Below, in pieces: positions 18,680 through 26,876 of a DNA stretch of 64,000 nt. Source of the stretch: Candidatus Scybalocola faecigallinarum (GTDB taxonomy: Bacteria > Bacillota > Clostridia > Lachnospirales > Lachnospiraceae); NCBI GenBank assembly GCA_018711005.1, contig DVIT01000027.1:1-64000 (forward strand). Direction: 5' to 3'. Every line of letters starts with the position of its first letter. Within the stretch, counting starts at the first letter, position 1. The notes beneath the pieces were generated by a model that was not told the origin of the DNA, did not search any database, and was given only the letters and a program-made list of their open reading frames with translations. A program made the position numbers and the translations under genes.

Positions 18680-19507
18680 TTACCTCCGGTCAATTTTAAA
18701 ATAGGGATGTGCATATTTATTCAGCAAAAATTTCTGCACATTGATCTCATATTTAGGTCCCACGGGAAGTTCCCGGGGCATGTCCTGGGAGCTTACCGCG
18801 GACATGTCCCGGGGAAGCGTTTTTAAAAGGATAAACTGATCCTGCTGACTCCCTGTAGGGCGGCTTCTGCTGATAATCGTATCACAATAATTCATATTTA
18901 CAACATAACTTTTGTGGATCTGTATAAAATTTTCAGGAAGGGCAGCCATTAAATGCCGCATGGATGTGCGGCAATACTCGCTTTTCTGGTCCGGATAATA
19001 AATGATACAGCCTTTCTTTCCTTTATGCACAAGACCATCGGTGGACAGGAAAACGGCATTAGCGTACCTGGAGGCCGGCCCTGACAGATCTTTATCATTC
19101 CCGTAATAATTTTTTATAAAAGCCAGTTCCGACAGTGCCTTGTCCAGGGCTGTTTCCAATAATATGGAAATCTGGCTGGCAGGAAGAAGATAGGTAAAAG
19201 GAATCTGGTTTAAATACTGGGAACAGTTTTCCAGGGAATGTTCAATTATAAAAATGATCCGGCAGTGTGGCGATGAAAGGAGCAGACTTTTTAAAAGGGA
19301 AAACCAGGATTCTCCCGTATCCGCCTCCCGAACCTCCACAAGGGCAATATGGTATGCATTTGGAATGGTAAGATTTTTATGTTCGGAAAAATCTTTAAAT
19401 GTATAGCCGGAAAAAGCAATCTGAGACGTAAGCAGATGAAAATCCGGCAATGTGTGCAAAAGCAGCGACTGACACAGATTTTCGCACAAATAAATGCCTT
19501 GATACAT
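18680..19507 (-). CDS. LytTR-domain DNA-binding regulator
   Basis: 275 residues. The C-terminal part (about 145-255) fits a LytTR DNA-binding domain: GCIIYYPDQKSEYCRTSM, then LPENFIQIHKSYVVNMNYC, which is the diagnostic 'f..vHrSyiVN...I' motif with the usual arginine replaced by lysine. The N-terminal 125 residues resemble a receiver in length and strand pattern (HIALVEVREAD), but the usual acidic pocket and phosphorylated aspartate are not obvious. ATG with AGAGGA upstream. It forms a two-gene operon with the membrane protein downstream. Confidence 0.75.
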   Translation of the reverse strand: MYQGIYLCENLCQSLLLHTLPDFHLLTSQIAFSGYTFKDFSEHKNLTIPNAYHIALVEVREADTGESWFSLLKSLLLSSPHCRIIFIIEHSLENCSQYLNQIPFTYLLPASQISILLETALDKALSELAFIKNYYGNDKDLSGPASRYANAVFLSTDGLVHKGKKGCIIYYPDQKSEYCRTSMRHLMAALPENFIQIHKSYVVNMNYCDTIISRSRPTGSQQDQFILLKTLPRDMSAVSSQDMPRELPVGPKYEINVQKFLLNKYAHPYFKIDRR

Positions 19508-19768
19508 GTAAAGTTCCTCTTTCTCTTATTCTCATGCCCATTTGTCGGGCAACTCATTTTATGTCTATAGGGTCAAAAAATATTTTGCCCCGTGATTCCG
19601 CAGATATTTTCTTGAATTCATTTTAATTATATCGGATGGCTGAAAAGATGTCAGTTGTTTTTGTGTATTTTATGCCGCCGATTCTGATCTTTTACCGCCT
19701 TTTTATTGAATTTCAACAATATTGTGTGTATTTTCGAGTTATAACACATGAAGGGGGGAGACACATTC

Positions 19769-21082
19769 ATGAAACATAAATATCCTTTGGCTATGGCCTG
19801 GGCCGGGATGGCGGCGGCACTTGTGTGGAGCCCGGCGCTCCCTGCTCAGGCCGCTGAGACGGATGAATGTCTGGTGGCGATCTTTGCGTGCAACAGCCAG
19901 GGAGAGGCATTTGCAGTGGCTAACGGATTCATGCTGGATATAGGGGGGTCTACAGTTGTCTTTTCTTTTGGCATGGATTCATGGGAGGATGCCGCCACCT
20001 GTGTGGCTATTGATACTTCCGGGAACAGTTTTGAGCTGATCCTGTCCGGTCTGGATACAAACGCCGCGACAGCTACGTTTAATACAGTAGATTATATGGG
20101 AGGCTTTCCCATAAATTCCGCTGTGAGTTTTTCCTCGTTATATGAAGGGGAAACTGTATATTGCGGTGGGCTGGATCTCATGTCTGACGCGGAAAATGTA
20201 GCGGACATGGCGGTGATGATTGAAAATACAGTGGCCGGCACCGTGGAGATGAACGGTTATACCTTTGTCCAGCTTACGGATGCCATAGATTCCACATATT
20301 CGGGAGGCCCGGTATTTACGGGGGAAGGAAACCTTGTTGGCATACAGGCGGCGACCCAAAGCGGCGGCGGTGTGTTCCTGCCTATGGATTATTTTATTGA
20401 ATTTACCGAAAGCTCCGGGGACGATCATGGGGACGGCGAAACCTCAGGTCAGGGCGGCGTCTCTGAAAGCGAAAACTCCGGCAATGGAAGTACGGGCAGC
20501 GGCGGTTCCGGGACAGGGGGCGGTGATGGCAGCGGCTCCGGTGACGGATCCGGGGGAGGCAGCGGCGGCTCCGGCTATACTTCAGATGGGATAACCTCCG
20601 CAGCAAGCCCTGTATTTGGCACCATGTTCCTTGTCCTCTTTGGGACAGCGCTGGTGGCGTTTATTGCCAGTATGCTGGCGTGTATGAACCGGGATATGAG
20701 AAGAAGAGCTGCGGGATTGCCGGAATTTGACCTTATGCCTGTGTTGGGAGGCGGAAGTTCCCAGGAGGAAGGTGTATTTACGGTTATGGGTAAAGGCGGG
20801 TATTTTAACGGCAAGAGCTGTTCCCTGGCCAAAGGGCCGGTGATCATGGGCCGGGACGCGTCCCGGTGTTCCTGGGTCTATCCGTCAGATACCCGGGGCA
20901 TCAGCGGTCTTCACTGCAAGCTGGAACAGACCGCCCAGGGGGTCATCCTTACGGATCTGGGCTCTACCTACGGCACATTTTTAAAGGACGGCCGCCGGAT
21001 CCCGGCAAATATCCCCTGTCAATTAAAGCGGGGCGATGAGTTTTACCTGGCGGAACCGGCAAATACATATGAGATCATATAG
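19769..21082 (+). CDS. membrane FHA protein with degenerate trypsin-like ectodomain
   Basis: 437 residues. Residues 1-29 are a signal peptide (AWAGMAAALVWSPALPAQA). Residues 31-210 look like a trypsin/HtrA-type fold: the serine-loop equivalent is STYSGGPVFTGEGNLVGIQ, but the place expected for the catalytic histidine reads VVFSFGMDSW, so it is probably not a protease. A Gly/Ser linker (about 212-275) leads to one membrane span (about 280-305) and a cytoplasmic FHA domain (about 345-437; GRDASRCSW, RGISGLHCKL, LGSTYGTF), which binds phosphothreonine. ATG at 19769 is used because GGGGGGAG lies 8 nt before it; an earlier ATG at 19748 lies before that site. First gene of the phospho-signalling island. 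Confidence 0.8.
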   Translation: MKHKYPLAMAWAGMAAALVWSPALPAQAAETDECLVAIFACNSQGEAFAVANGFMLDIGGSTVVFSFGMDSWEDAATCVAIDTSGNSFELILSGLDTNAATATFNTVDYMGGFPINSAVSFSSLYEGETVYCGGLDLMSDAENVADMAVMIENTVAGTVEMNGYTFVQLTDAIDSTYSGGPVFTGEGNLVGIQAATQSGGGVFLPMDYFIEFTESSGDDHGDGETSGQGGVSESENSGNGSTGSGGSGTGGGDGSGSGDGSGGGSGGSGYTSDGITSAASPVFGTMFLVLFGTALVAFIASMLACMNRDMRRRAAGLPEFDLMPVLGGGSSQEEGVFTVMGKGGYFNGKSCSLAKGPVIMGRDASRCSWVYPSDTRGISGLHCKLEQTAQGVILTDLGSTYGTFLKDGRRIPANIPCQLKRGDEFYLAEPANTYEII

Positions 21083-21093
21083 GAGGGCATGGG

Positions 21094-22518
21094 ATGAATA
21101 CGGTATTTTTTGGAAAAGCATCAGACCTGTCAGCGGATTTTTCCTGGAAGGATATATTTTCTGATGTTTTTAAACCTCACAGTAAAGATGAAAGAAACCG
21201 GCTTTTGACCAAGGGTATAGGGAACAACGTGCCTTCCCCGGATCAAATGCTGAAGCAGTGGCAAAAACCGTGGTTATTTTTCTGGGTGGGGATCATCGGC
21301 CTTGCCCTTTCCATTCTTGCTCTTTTCAGCTGGAATATTTTTGCCGGAACAGGTATGGGCGTGCTTCTATTTATCCTTCCGGCCTTTGTCATGCCCCTGA
21401 CCGCTCTGATCTTTTTCTGGGAAATGGATATATCCGGAACGATTTCCATTTTTGAAACCCTGTTGATGATGCTTTTAGGCGGCATTTTGTCTCTGACAGT
21501 GACCGGTATCATGAGAAATCTCCTGACCCTTCCGGATGTGGCTTATCTTATGGGTCCCCTGCCGGAGGAGCTGTCAAAGCTGATCATTGTATGGGTACTT
21601 CTTTCCAGGAGCAAGTACCGCTATGGCCTGCAGGGCATACTTATCGGCGGGGCGGTAGGCGTGGGGTTTTCCGCCATAGAGTCTGCGGGGTATGCCTGGT
21701 CCGCCTTTGACCAGTCCTTTGCCAGCCAGGGACTGGCCGCGGCAACACAGGATCTGACACAAAGCCTTCTGGCCCGGGGCGTGCTGTCCATTGGGGGACA
21801 TGTGGTGTGGGCAGCCTTATACGGCGGAGCGCTGGGACTTATGAAAAAAGGCGGAAAGCTTCAGTTCCAAAGCCTGTTGGATCCCCTGGTGATCATGACC
21901 TGGACAGGGGCTTTTCTTCTCCATACTTTATGGAATCTGGATGCCGGCGCGTTTGTAGGGATATTTCCCGACAGTGTGGTCATCTTTTTATACCGGCTGG
22001 AATCCATGTATATTAAATACGCTGTGCTTATCCTTTTAGCGTGGATGCTCCTTTTGTTTGTGATGCGCAAGGGGATCCGCCAGATGGCGGCAGTCAGCCG
22101 GCTTTACGGGAGCGGGGCGGCCGCGGCCCAGCCGGCAGTTCAGGCCCGTCAAAGCGCCCTGCCTCAGCGGCCGGACCTGGCGCCGGTGCTTACAGTAAAG
22201 GCTTCAGGGAATGTAAACCACGGCAGGTCCTATTTGCTTGTACCAGGAAAAAGCCTGGTTTTTGGAAGGGATCCGGCCCGGGCCAACGTGACCGTGCCGC
22301 CGGATACCCGGGGGATCAGTGCCGTACACTGTGAGATCAAGGTGAAAGACGGCGTGCCGGTACTCATTGACAGAAATTCTTCCTATGGAACATTTTTCTC
22401 CAACGGGCAGAAACTGGAGCCTAACGTACCTTATAAGATTAAAGGCCGGGTGCGTTTTTACCTGGCAGACCCGAAAAATTATTTTGAAATAGACGTAAAT
22501 CCGCCAAAGGGACATTAA
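21094..22518 (+). CDS. PrsW-family intramembrane protease fused to FHA domain
   Basis: 474 residues. About eight hydrophobic segments between 45 and 330 carry PrsW motifs: EELSK near 158, GVGFSAIESAGYAW near 190, GHVVWAALYGG near 232 and HTLWN near 272. These supply the glutamates and histidines of this CPBP/PrsW-type protease group, known for cleaving anti-sigma factors within the membrane. Residues about 370-474 form an FHA domain (VFGRDPARANV, RGISAVHCEI, NSSYGTF). The fusion suggests that proteolysis or its location depends on a phosphorylated partner, presumably a kinase of this island. AGGAGGG upstream; 11 bp after the preceding gene. Confidence 0.85.
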   Translation: MNTVFFGKASDLSADFSWKDIFSDVFKPHSKDERNRLLTKGIGNNVPSPDQMLKQWQKPWLFFWVGIIGLALSILALFSWNIFAGTGMGVLLFILPAFVMPLTALIFFWEMDISGTISIFETLLMMLLGGILSLTVTGIMRNLLTLPDVAYLMGPLPEELSKLIIVWVLLSRSKYRYGLQGILIGGAVGVGFSAIESAGYAWSAFDQSFASQGLAAATQDLTQSLLARGVLSIGGHVVWAALYGGALGLMKKGGKLQFQSLLDPLVIMTWTGAFLLHTLWNLDAGAFVGIFPDSVVIFLYRLESMYIKYAVLILLAWMLLLFVMRKGIRQMAAVSRLYGSGAAAAQPAVQARQSALPQRPDLAPVLTVKASGNVNHGRSYLLVPGKSLVFGRDPARANVTVPPDTRGISAVHCEIKVKDGVPVLIDRNSSYGTFFSNGQKLEPNVPYKIKGRVRFYLADPKNYFEIDVNPPKGH

Positions 22519-22632
22519 AGTATAAAGTCACTGTTTCCTGGCTTGCCAGCGAACGGTAACTGTAAAATGTTCCCTTTGTCTGGGGATAGAGCTGCCGCAA
22601 GGCAAAATTTTTTTTAAATCGGAGGTAGGATT

Positions 22633-23436
22633 ATGGAATTAAAGAAATGCCCGGAGGGCCACTACTATGACGCATCAATTTACTCAGAATGCCCCACATG
22701 CAAGGAGGCGGCAAACCAGGGAGGAAACATGCCTTCAGGCAGCGGGACCGTTTCCATGGACACCGGGCATACCCTTCCTATGGGAAATTACGGGGCCACA
22801 GCATCGGTCCAGGACAACTATCAGGCCACGGCGGCAGGCCGGGGCGGCTATGGAGCCACTGCTCCTGTCCAGGGTGGCTATGGCGCCGGGGGACAAGGCA
22901 GCTACGGAGCTACAGCGCCAGTCCAAAGCGGTTACACGGCTCCTGTCCAGAGCGGTTATACAGCGCCGGTCCAAAGTGGCTACACGGCACCCATCCAGGG
23001 CGGTTACACAGCCCCTTTGACGGGCGGGCAGAGACGGGTGTCTGATGAAGGCCAGACGGTGGCTGTGGTTCATCAGATGATCGGCATCGATCCGGTGGTA
23101 GGCTGGCTTGTAAGCATTAACGGCAGTGAAAAGGGCCGGGACTACCGTATCCATTCTGATAATAATTTTATCGGCCGCAGCGAGAAGATGGATATATGTA
23201 TCCGGGGAGATGACACCATTTCCAGAGTCAACCACGCCGTGGTGGCTTATGATATGCGGGAAAAGCTTTTTTACTTTGCCCCCGGCGAGGGACGGAGCAT
23301 TAACCGGATCAACGGCAAGGCGATCCTGGGCATGACCGTGCTAAATGCTTACGATGAGATTGAGATCGGCCAGACCAAGCTGGTGTTCATACCGCTGTGC
23401 GGAGAAAGGTTTGAGTGGTCCAATGAGGATGAATGA
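22633..23436 (+). CDS. soluble FHA protein with N-terminal zinc ribbon and Gly/Tyr/Ala/Pro repeats
   Basis: 267 residues, no membrane segment. Residues 5-23 (CPEGHYYDASIYSECPTC) form a short zinc ribbon. Residues about 55-133 are repeats of GGYGATAPVQ and SGYTAPVQ. Residues about 165-260 are an FHA domain (FIGRSEKMDICI, ISRVNHAVVAYD, NRINGKAI, DEIEIGQTKLVF). It could be a mobile phosphopeptide adaptor between kinases and membrane partners. AGGTAGGA precedes the ATG. A 114-bp gap before it lacks any clear promoter. Its stop codon overlaps the start of the next gene. Confidence 0.82.
   Translation: MELKKCPEGHYYDASIYSECPTCKEAANQGGNMPSGSGTVSMDTGHTLPMGNYGATASVQDNYQATAAGRGGYGATAPVQGGYGAGGQGSYGATAPVQSGYTAPVQSGYTAPVQSGYTAPIQGGYTAPLTGGQRRVSDEGQTVAVVHQMIGIDPVVGWLVSINGSEKGRDYRIHSDNNFIGRSEKMDICIRGDDTISRVNHAVVAYDMREKLFYFAPGEGRSINRINGKAILGMTVLNAYDEIEIGQTKLVFIPLCGERFEWSNEDE
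22847..23020 (+). repeat. in-frame coding repeats of the FHA adaptor
   Basis: Imperfect tandem repeats encoding GGYGATAPVQ then SGYTAPVQ/SGYTAPIQ units. The short 24-bp units (about 22925-23000) are nearly identical, so copy number probably varies between strains. Confidence 0.75.
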
Positions 23437-24808
23437 TCTTCTGTTTGAATCGGTTTCAGGGGGCACGTTTCAGGGTGGAGCGGCCCAGGGAGAAAGCGCG
23501 GCTCAGGGCGGCGCTGCGTCGGAATCCGAGGGCGGACTGTCCGGAGACAGGATCCAGACCCCGGGCGAGAGCGTTTCAGAAGAAGGAACCGCAGAGGACG
23601 GAAGCGCCCCGGAAAGCCTTTCGGAGAGCACCCCGGAAAGTTTTTCGGAGAGCGCCCCGGAAAGCGCCCCGGAAAGCGCTGCGGAGAGCGCTCCGGAGAC
23701 CTTTTCAGAAACCGGCGTCCCGGAGACGAATCCGGAAAATTCCAAGACCTCCGGCGGGATCCCCGGTATGGTGGTCCTGGGGATCGTTTTGGCGGCGGCA
23801 GCCCTGGCGGTGATCGCGGCCAGCGTATTTTTCCTGAGAAGAAAAAAGAAAAAAAGAAAGAAAAGGGAAGCTTTGCAAATGGAGCAGACGGGAGAATTGC
23901 CGAATGTGAATGGATATATTAACCATGGTCAGGGAAATGGCTATGGAAACAGTTATATGAATGGTTATACAGATGACAGCGGGGCAGGGCATACCCAGCC
24001 TTTGCCGGATCAGGGAGCCGGGCCGCGGACGCTGGAGGATGTTCCTGTGCGCAGGGGGATCTATGTGGGCAAGCTCCATAATATTGGAAAGCGGAGCAGC
24101 CAGCAGGATTCCTTTGGCATTTCCCAAAATGGGCAGGGCTTAAGCGCTTCGGGCAAGGGAATCTTCGCTATTGTGGCCGACGGCATGGGCGGCCTGTCCA
24201 ATGGGGGAGAGATCAGCGCTCTGATAACTATGTCAATGATGCAGACCTTTGATCAGATCCCCCGTCCCGGGGATGCCCGGCAGGAGCTTTTATCCATGCT
24301 GAACCAGGCAAACGATGAGGTCAATGCCCGCTTAAGCGGCGGAGGCCAGGGGAAAAGCGGGTCCACGGTGGTGGCTGTGATCCTGCGGGATATGCAGCTT
24401 TACTGGATTTCTGTAGGAGACAGCCATATATATCTTTACAGAGAAGGGGCCCTGATGCAGATCAACAGGGATCATGTATACAGCGTGGACCTGGATGAAA
24501 TGGCGGCCAGAGGCGAGATCAGCAGCCGGGAGGCGTCCGGCGATCCCCAGCGGAAAGCTTTGACCAGCTATATCGGTATGGGCAAGCTGGCCAAGATCGA
24601 CAGAAATATCCGTCCCTTAAAGCTTTGTCCCGGAGACCGGGTGATGCTTATGTCAGACGGAGTTTTCGGAACCCTAAATGATGAAGAAATCACAGCCGCC
24701 ATGAAGCTTCCTCTCACTGAAAGCTGCGAGGCGCTGGATCAGATGATCCGTGGGAAAAAACTTCCCGCCCAGGATAATTACACAGCGCTGATCCTGGAGT
24801 GTGTTTAA
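23423..24808 (+). CDS. membrane-anchored PP2C-family protein phosphatase
   Basis: About 461 residues. Residues 1-110 are low-complexity (Gly/Ala/Ser, then PESAPESA-type repeats), presumably outside the cell; 112-138 is one membrane span followed by a strongly basic stop-transfer stretch. Residues about 215-461 are a PP2C/SpoIIE-like Ser/Thr phosphatase: NIGKRSSQQDSFG, AIVADGMGGLSNGG (metal-binding DG), VGDSHIYLYR, LMSDGVFGTL and DNYTALILE. There is no signal peptide, so the N-terminus would be exported by the membrane span itself. The start is uncertain (ATG at 23423 or 23429). It overlaps the FHA adaptor gene and is followed 3 bp later by a kinase gene, so kinase and phosphatase are co-expressed. 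Confidence 0.85.
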   Translation: MRMNDLLFESVSGGTFQGGAAQGESAAQGGAASESEGGLSGDRIQTPGESVSEEGTAEDGSAPESLSESTPESFSESAPESAPESAAESAPETFSETGVPETNPENSKTSGGIPGMVVLGIVLAAAALAVIAASVFFLRRKKKKRKKREALQMEQTGELPNVNGYINHGQGNGYGNSYMNGYTDDSGAGHTQPLPDQGAGPRTLEDVPVRRGIYVGKLHNIGKRSSQQDSFGISQNGQGLSASGKGIFAIVADGMGGLSNGGEISALITMSMMQTFDQIPRPGDARQELLSMLNQANDEVNARLSGGGQGKSGSTVVAVILRDMQLYWISVGDSHIYLYREGALMQINRDHVYSVDLDEMAARGEISSREASGDPQRKALTSYIGMGKLAKIDRNIRPLKLCPGDRVMLMSDGVFGTLNDEEITAAMKLPLTESCEALDQMIRGKKLPAQDNYTALILECV

Positions 24809-24811
24809 AGG

Positions 24812-26107
24812 ATGCTGGATTATTCGCGTTTATGCTTAAAATGCCTGAATCCTTCCATGTCCGGAGGACGGTGTACCTTCTGCGGAGCGCCGGAAGGGTT
24901 TATGCAGGAGCCGGCTTTTGCCCTGCCCGCAGGCACCATCCTGTCCGGAGAGTTCCTGATCGGCGGCGTCCTTGGGTTTGGGGGATTTGGGATCACCTAT
25001 ATGGGACTGGATCTGAACCGGGAAAAAAAGATCGCTGTGAAGGAATTTATGCCTGCCAATATGGGCGGACGCACCCCGGGACACCGGACAGTGACCGCTA
25101 AAAATAAGGAGGATTTTCAATATGGCCTGAACCGGTTCTATGATGAGGCAAAGACCATATACCATTACCGGCATCATCCCCATATTGTCCATGTCTATAA
25201 GCTGTTTCGGGAAAATCAGACCGCCTATTATGCCATGGAATATCTGGAGGGCCATGATTTTAAGGACTTTCTGAAAATGCGGGGCGGCAGGATCGACTTT
25301 AAGACGCTGATGGATATTGTCCTTCCGGTCATGGATGCTCTGGAATGTATCCACAGGGATCATGTGATCCACAGGGATATAAGTCCGGATAACATTTATT
25401 TGGGAAAAACGGTGAAGCTCATAGATTTTGGGGCGGCCCGGGTGGCCTTTGCGGAAAAAAGCAAAAGCTTGTCTATTATATTGAAAAAAGGCTTTGCGCC
25501 GGAAGAACAGTACCGGACCCATGGCCGGCAGGGGCCGTGGACAGATCTGTACGCTCTTGCGGGGACCATGTATTACGCCCTGTCGGGAAAGATGGTGCCG
25601 GAGGCCCCGGAACGTTTGGTCAATGATACCCTTGCGGATGTGCGCCAGATGGGCGTTTCCCTGCCGGATTACAGCGCGGACGCTATTATGAAGGCATTGG
25701 CCGTGCGGGCGGAGAACCGGTTCGCCTCAGTGGAGGATTTCAGAAATGCCCTTTTAGGACGGACAGGCCCAAAAAGGCATACCATTTGTCCTGTGGAGGC
25801 CTTTCGCCTTTACGGATTGTCCGGCTATTACGCCGGTTCCAGTCTGACTTCGTCCCAGCGGCTGGTGGCGGGCAGGGATCCTTCCCAGTGTCAGCTGGTC
25901 TATCCCTTTAACACACCAGGGGTGAGTAAATGCCAGCTGTGTGTGGATATTGACGTAATGAAAGGGAGCGTAAAGGTCAGCGACTTATATTCTTCTTACG
26001 GGACCCGGGTCAACGGACAAATGCTTCCCAGAGGCGGATATATGTATGTAAATTCCGGCGATATTATTTCCTTTGGGGAAGATCAGGTATTTGAAATCGA
26101 ATTTTAG
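24812..26107 (+). CDS. Ser/Thr protein kinase with zinc ribbon and C-terminal FHA domain
   Basis: 431 residues, soluble. Zinc ribbon at 8-24 (Cys 8, 11, 21, 24). Kinase domain about 45-310: Gly loop GFGGFG (55-60), lysine 77 in IAVKEF, catalytic loop HRDISPDN near 187, IDFGAAR near 205 and an APEEQY activation-loop end. The catalytic-loop lysine of ordinary Ser/Thr kinases (HRDLKPEN) is serine here, as in all kinases of this island. FHA domain about 345-431 (VAGRDPSQCQL, YSSYGTRVNG). This is the only kinase in the set without a membrane anchor; the FHA may bring it to phosphorylated partners or to itself. It is sandwiched between two PP2C genes. Confidence 0.9.
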   Translation: MLDYSRLCLKCLNPSMSGGRCTFCGAPEGFMQEPAFALPAGTILSGEFLIGGVLGFGGFGITYMGLDLNREKKIAVKEFMPANMGGRTPGHRTVTAKNKEDFQYGLNRFYDEAKTIYHYRHHPHIVHVYKLFRENQTAYYAMEYLEGHDFKDFLKMRGGRIDFKTLMDIVLPVMDALECIHRDHVIHRDISPDNIYLGKTVKLIDFGAARVAFAEKSKSLSIILKKGFAPEEQYRTHGRQGPWTDLYALAGTMYYALSGKMVPEAPERLVNDTLADVRQMGVSLPDYSADAIMKALAVRAENRFASVEDFRNALLGRTGPKRHTICPVEAFRLYGLSGYYAGSSLTSSQRLVAGRDPSQCQLVYPFNTPGVSKCQLCVDIDVMKGSVKVSDLYSSYGTRVNGQMLPRGGYMYVNSGDIISFGEDQVFEIEF

Positions 26108-26119
26108 GAGGAGTAGCCC

Positions 26120-26863
26120 ATGGTGGAAGTGGCCAGTTATTCAGATAAAGGCGGGCGGGATTATAATGAGGACAGTGTGGCTGTTTTTGAAGGTGAGGAC
26201 CGGGTGTGTGTCATTGTGGCGGACGGCCTTGGGGGCCATGGCGGCGGAAAGACCGCGTCTGAGACAGCTTCGGGTCTCATGGCCCGGGCATTTGCCAACA
26301 GCCCGGACCCTGTAGATGAGCAGTGGCTCAATGAGATCTTTGACAGCGCCAATCAGGCGGTGCTTTATCACCAGACAGCCCGGTGCCGGATGAAAACCAC
26401 CTGTGTGGCATTATTTATCCGGGACGGAGGGGCATGGTGGGCCCATGCCGGTGATTCCAGATTGTATCATTTTGTGGAAGGCGCTCTGGAATTTTGTACC
26501 ATGGACCATAGTGTATCCCAGATGGCTGTATTGTCCGGGGAGATCACCCGGGCCCAGATCCGTTTCCATGAGGACAGGAACAAGGTGCTGCGCGCCCTGG
26601 GAGCAGATGAGGACATTAAGGCGGATATAGACTATGCCCCGGTTTTTGACGGTCGGTTTCACGCGTTTTTGCTCTGCTCCGACGGATTTTGGGAGTATGT
26701 GCTGGAAGGGGAAATGGAGATCGATCTGTCAAAGGCCCAGACCCCCGGAGAGTGGATCGGATATATGACAGAAAGACTGGAGAAAAAGGTCAGCGGGAAA
26801 AATGACAATTATACGGCGGCCGCTGTATTTGTTATCCCCGATGAAATTGATGACGGCAGATAG
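26120..26863 (+). CDS. soluble PP2C-family protein phosphatase
   Basis: 247 residues, a complete minimal PP2C (PppC/Stp1 type): YSDKGGRDYNEDSV near the N-terminus, VIVADGLGGHGGG (metal-binding DG), HAGDSRLYHF, LLCSDGFWEYV and NDNYTAAAVFV at the C-terminus. It removes phosphate from Ser/Thr residues in a metal-dependent way and is the natural antagonist of the neighbouring kinases. No membrane segment, in contrast with the PP2C protein two genes upstream. AGGAGGAG precedes the ATG; 12 bp after the kinase gene. Confidence 0.92.
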   Translation: MVEVASYSDKGGRDYNEDSVAVFEGEDRVCVIVADGLGGHGGGKTASETASGLMARAFANSPDPVDEQWLNEIFDSANQAVLYHQTARCRMKTTCVALFIRDGGAWWAHAGDSRLYHFVEGALEFCTMDHSVSQMAVLSGEITRAQIRFHEDRNKVLRALGADEDIKADIDYAPVFDGRFHAFLLCSDGFWEYVLEGEMEIDLSKAQTPGEWIGYMTERLEKKVSGKNDNYTAAAVFVIPDEIDDGR

Positions 26864-26876
26864 GAGGATGAGGCTG

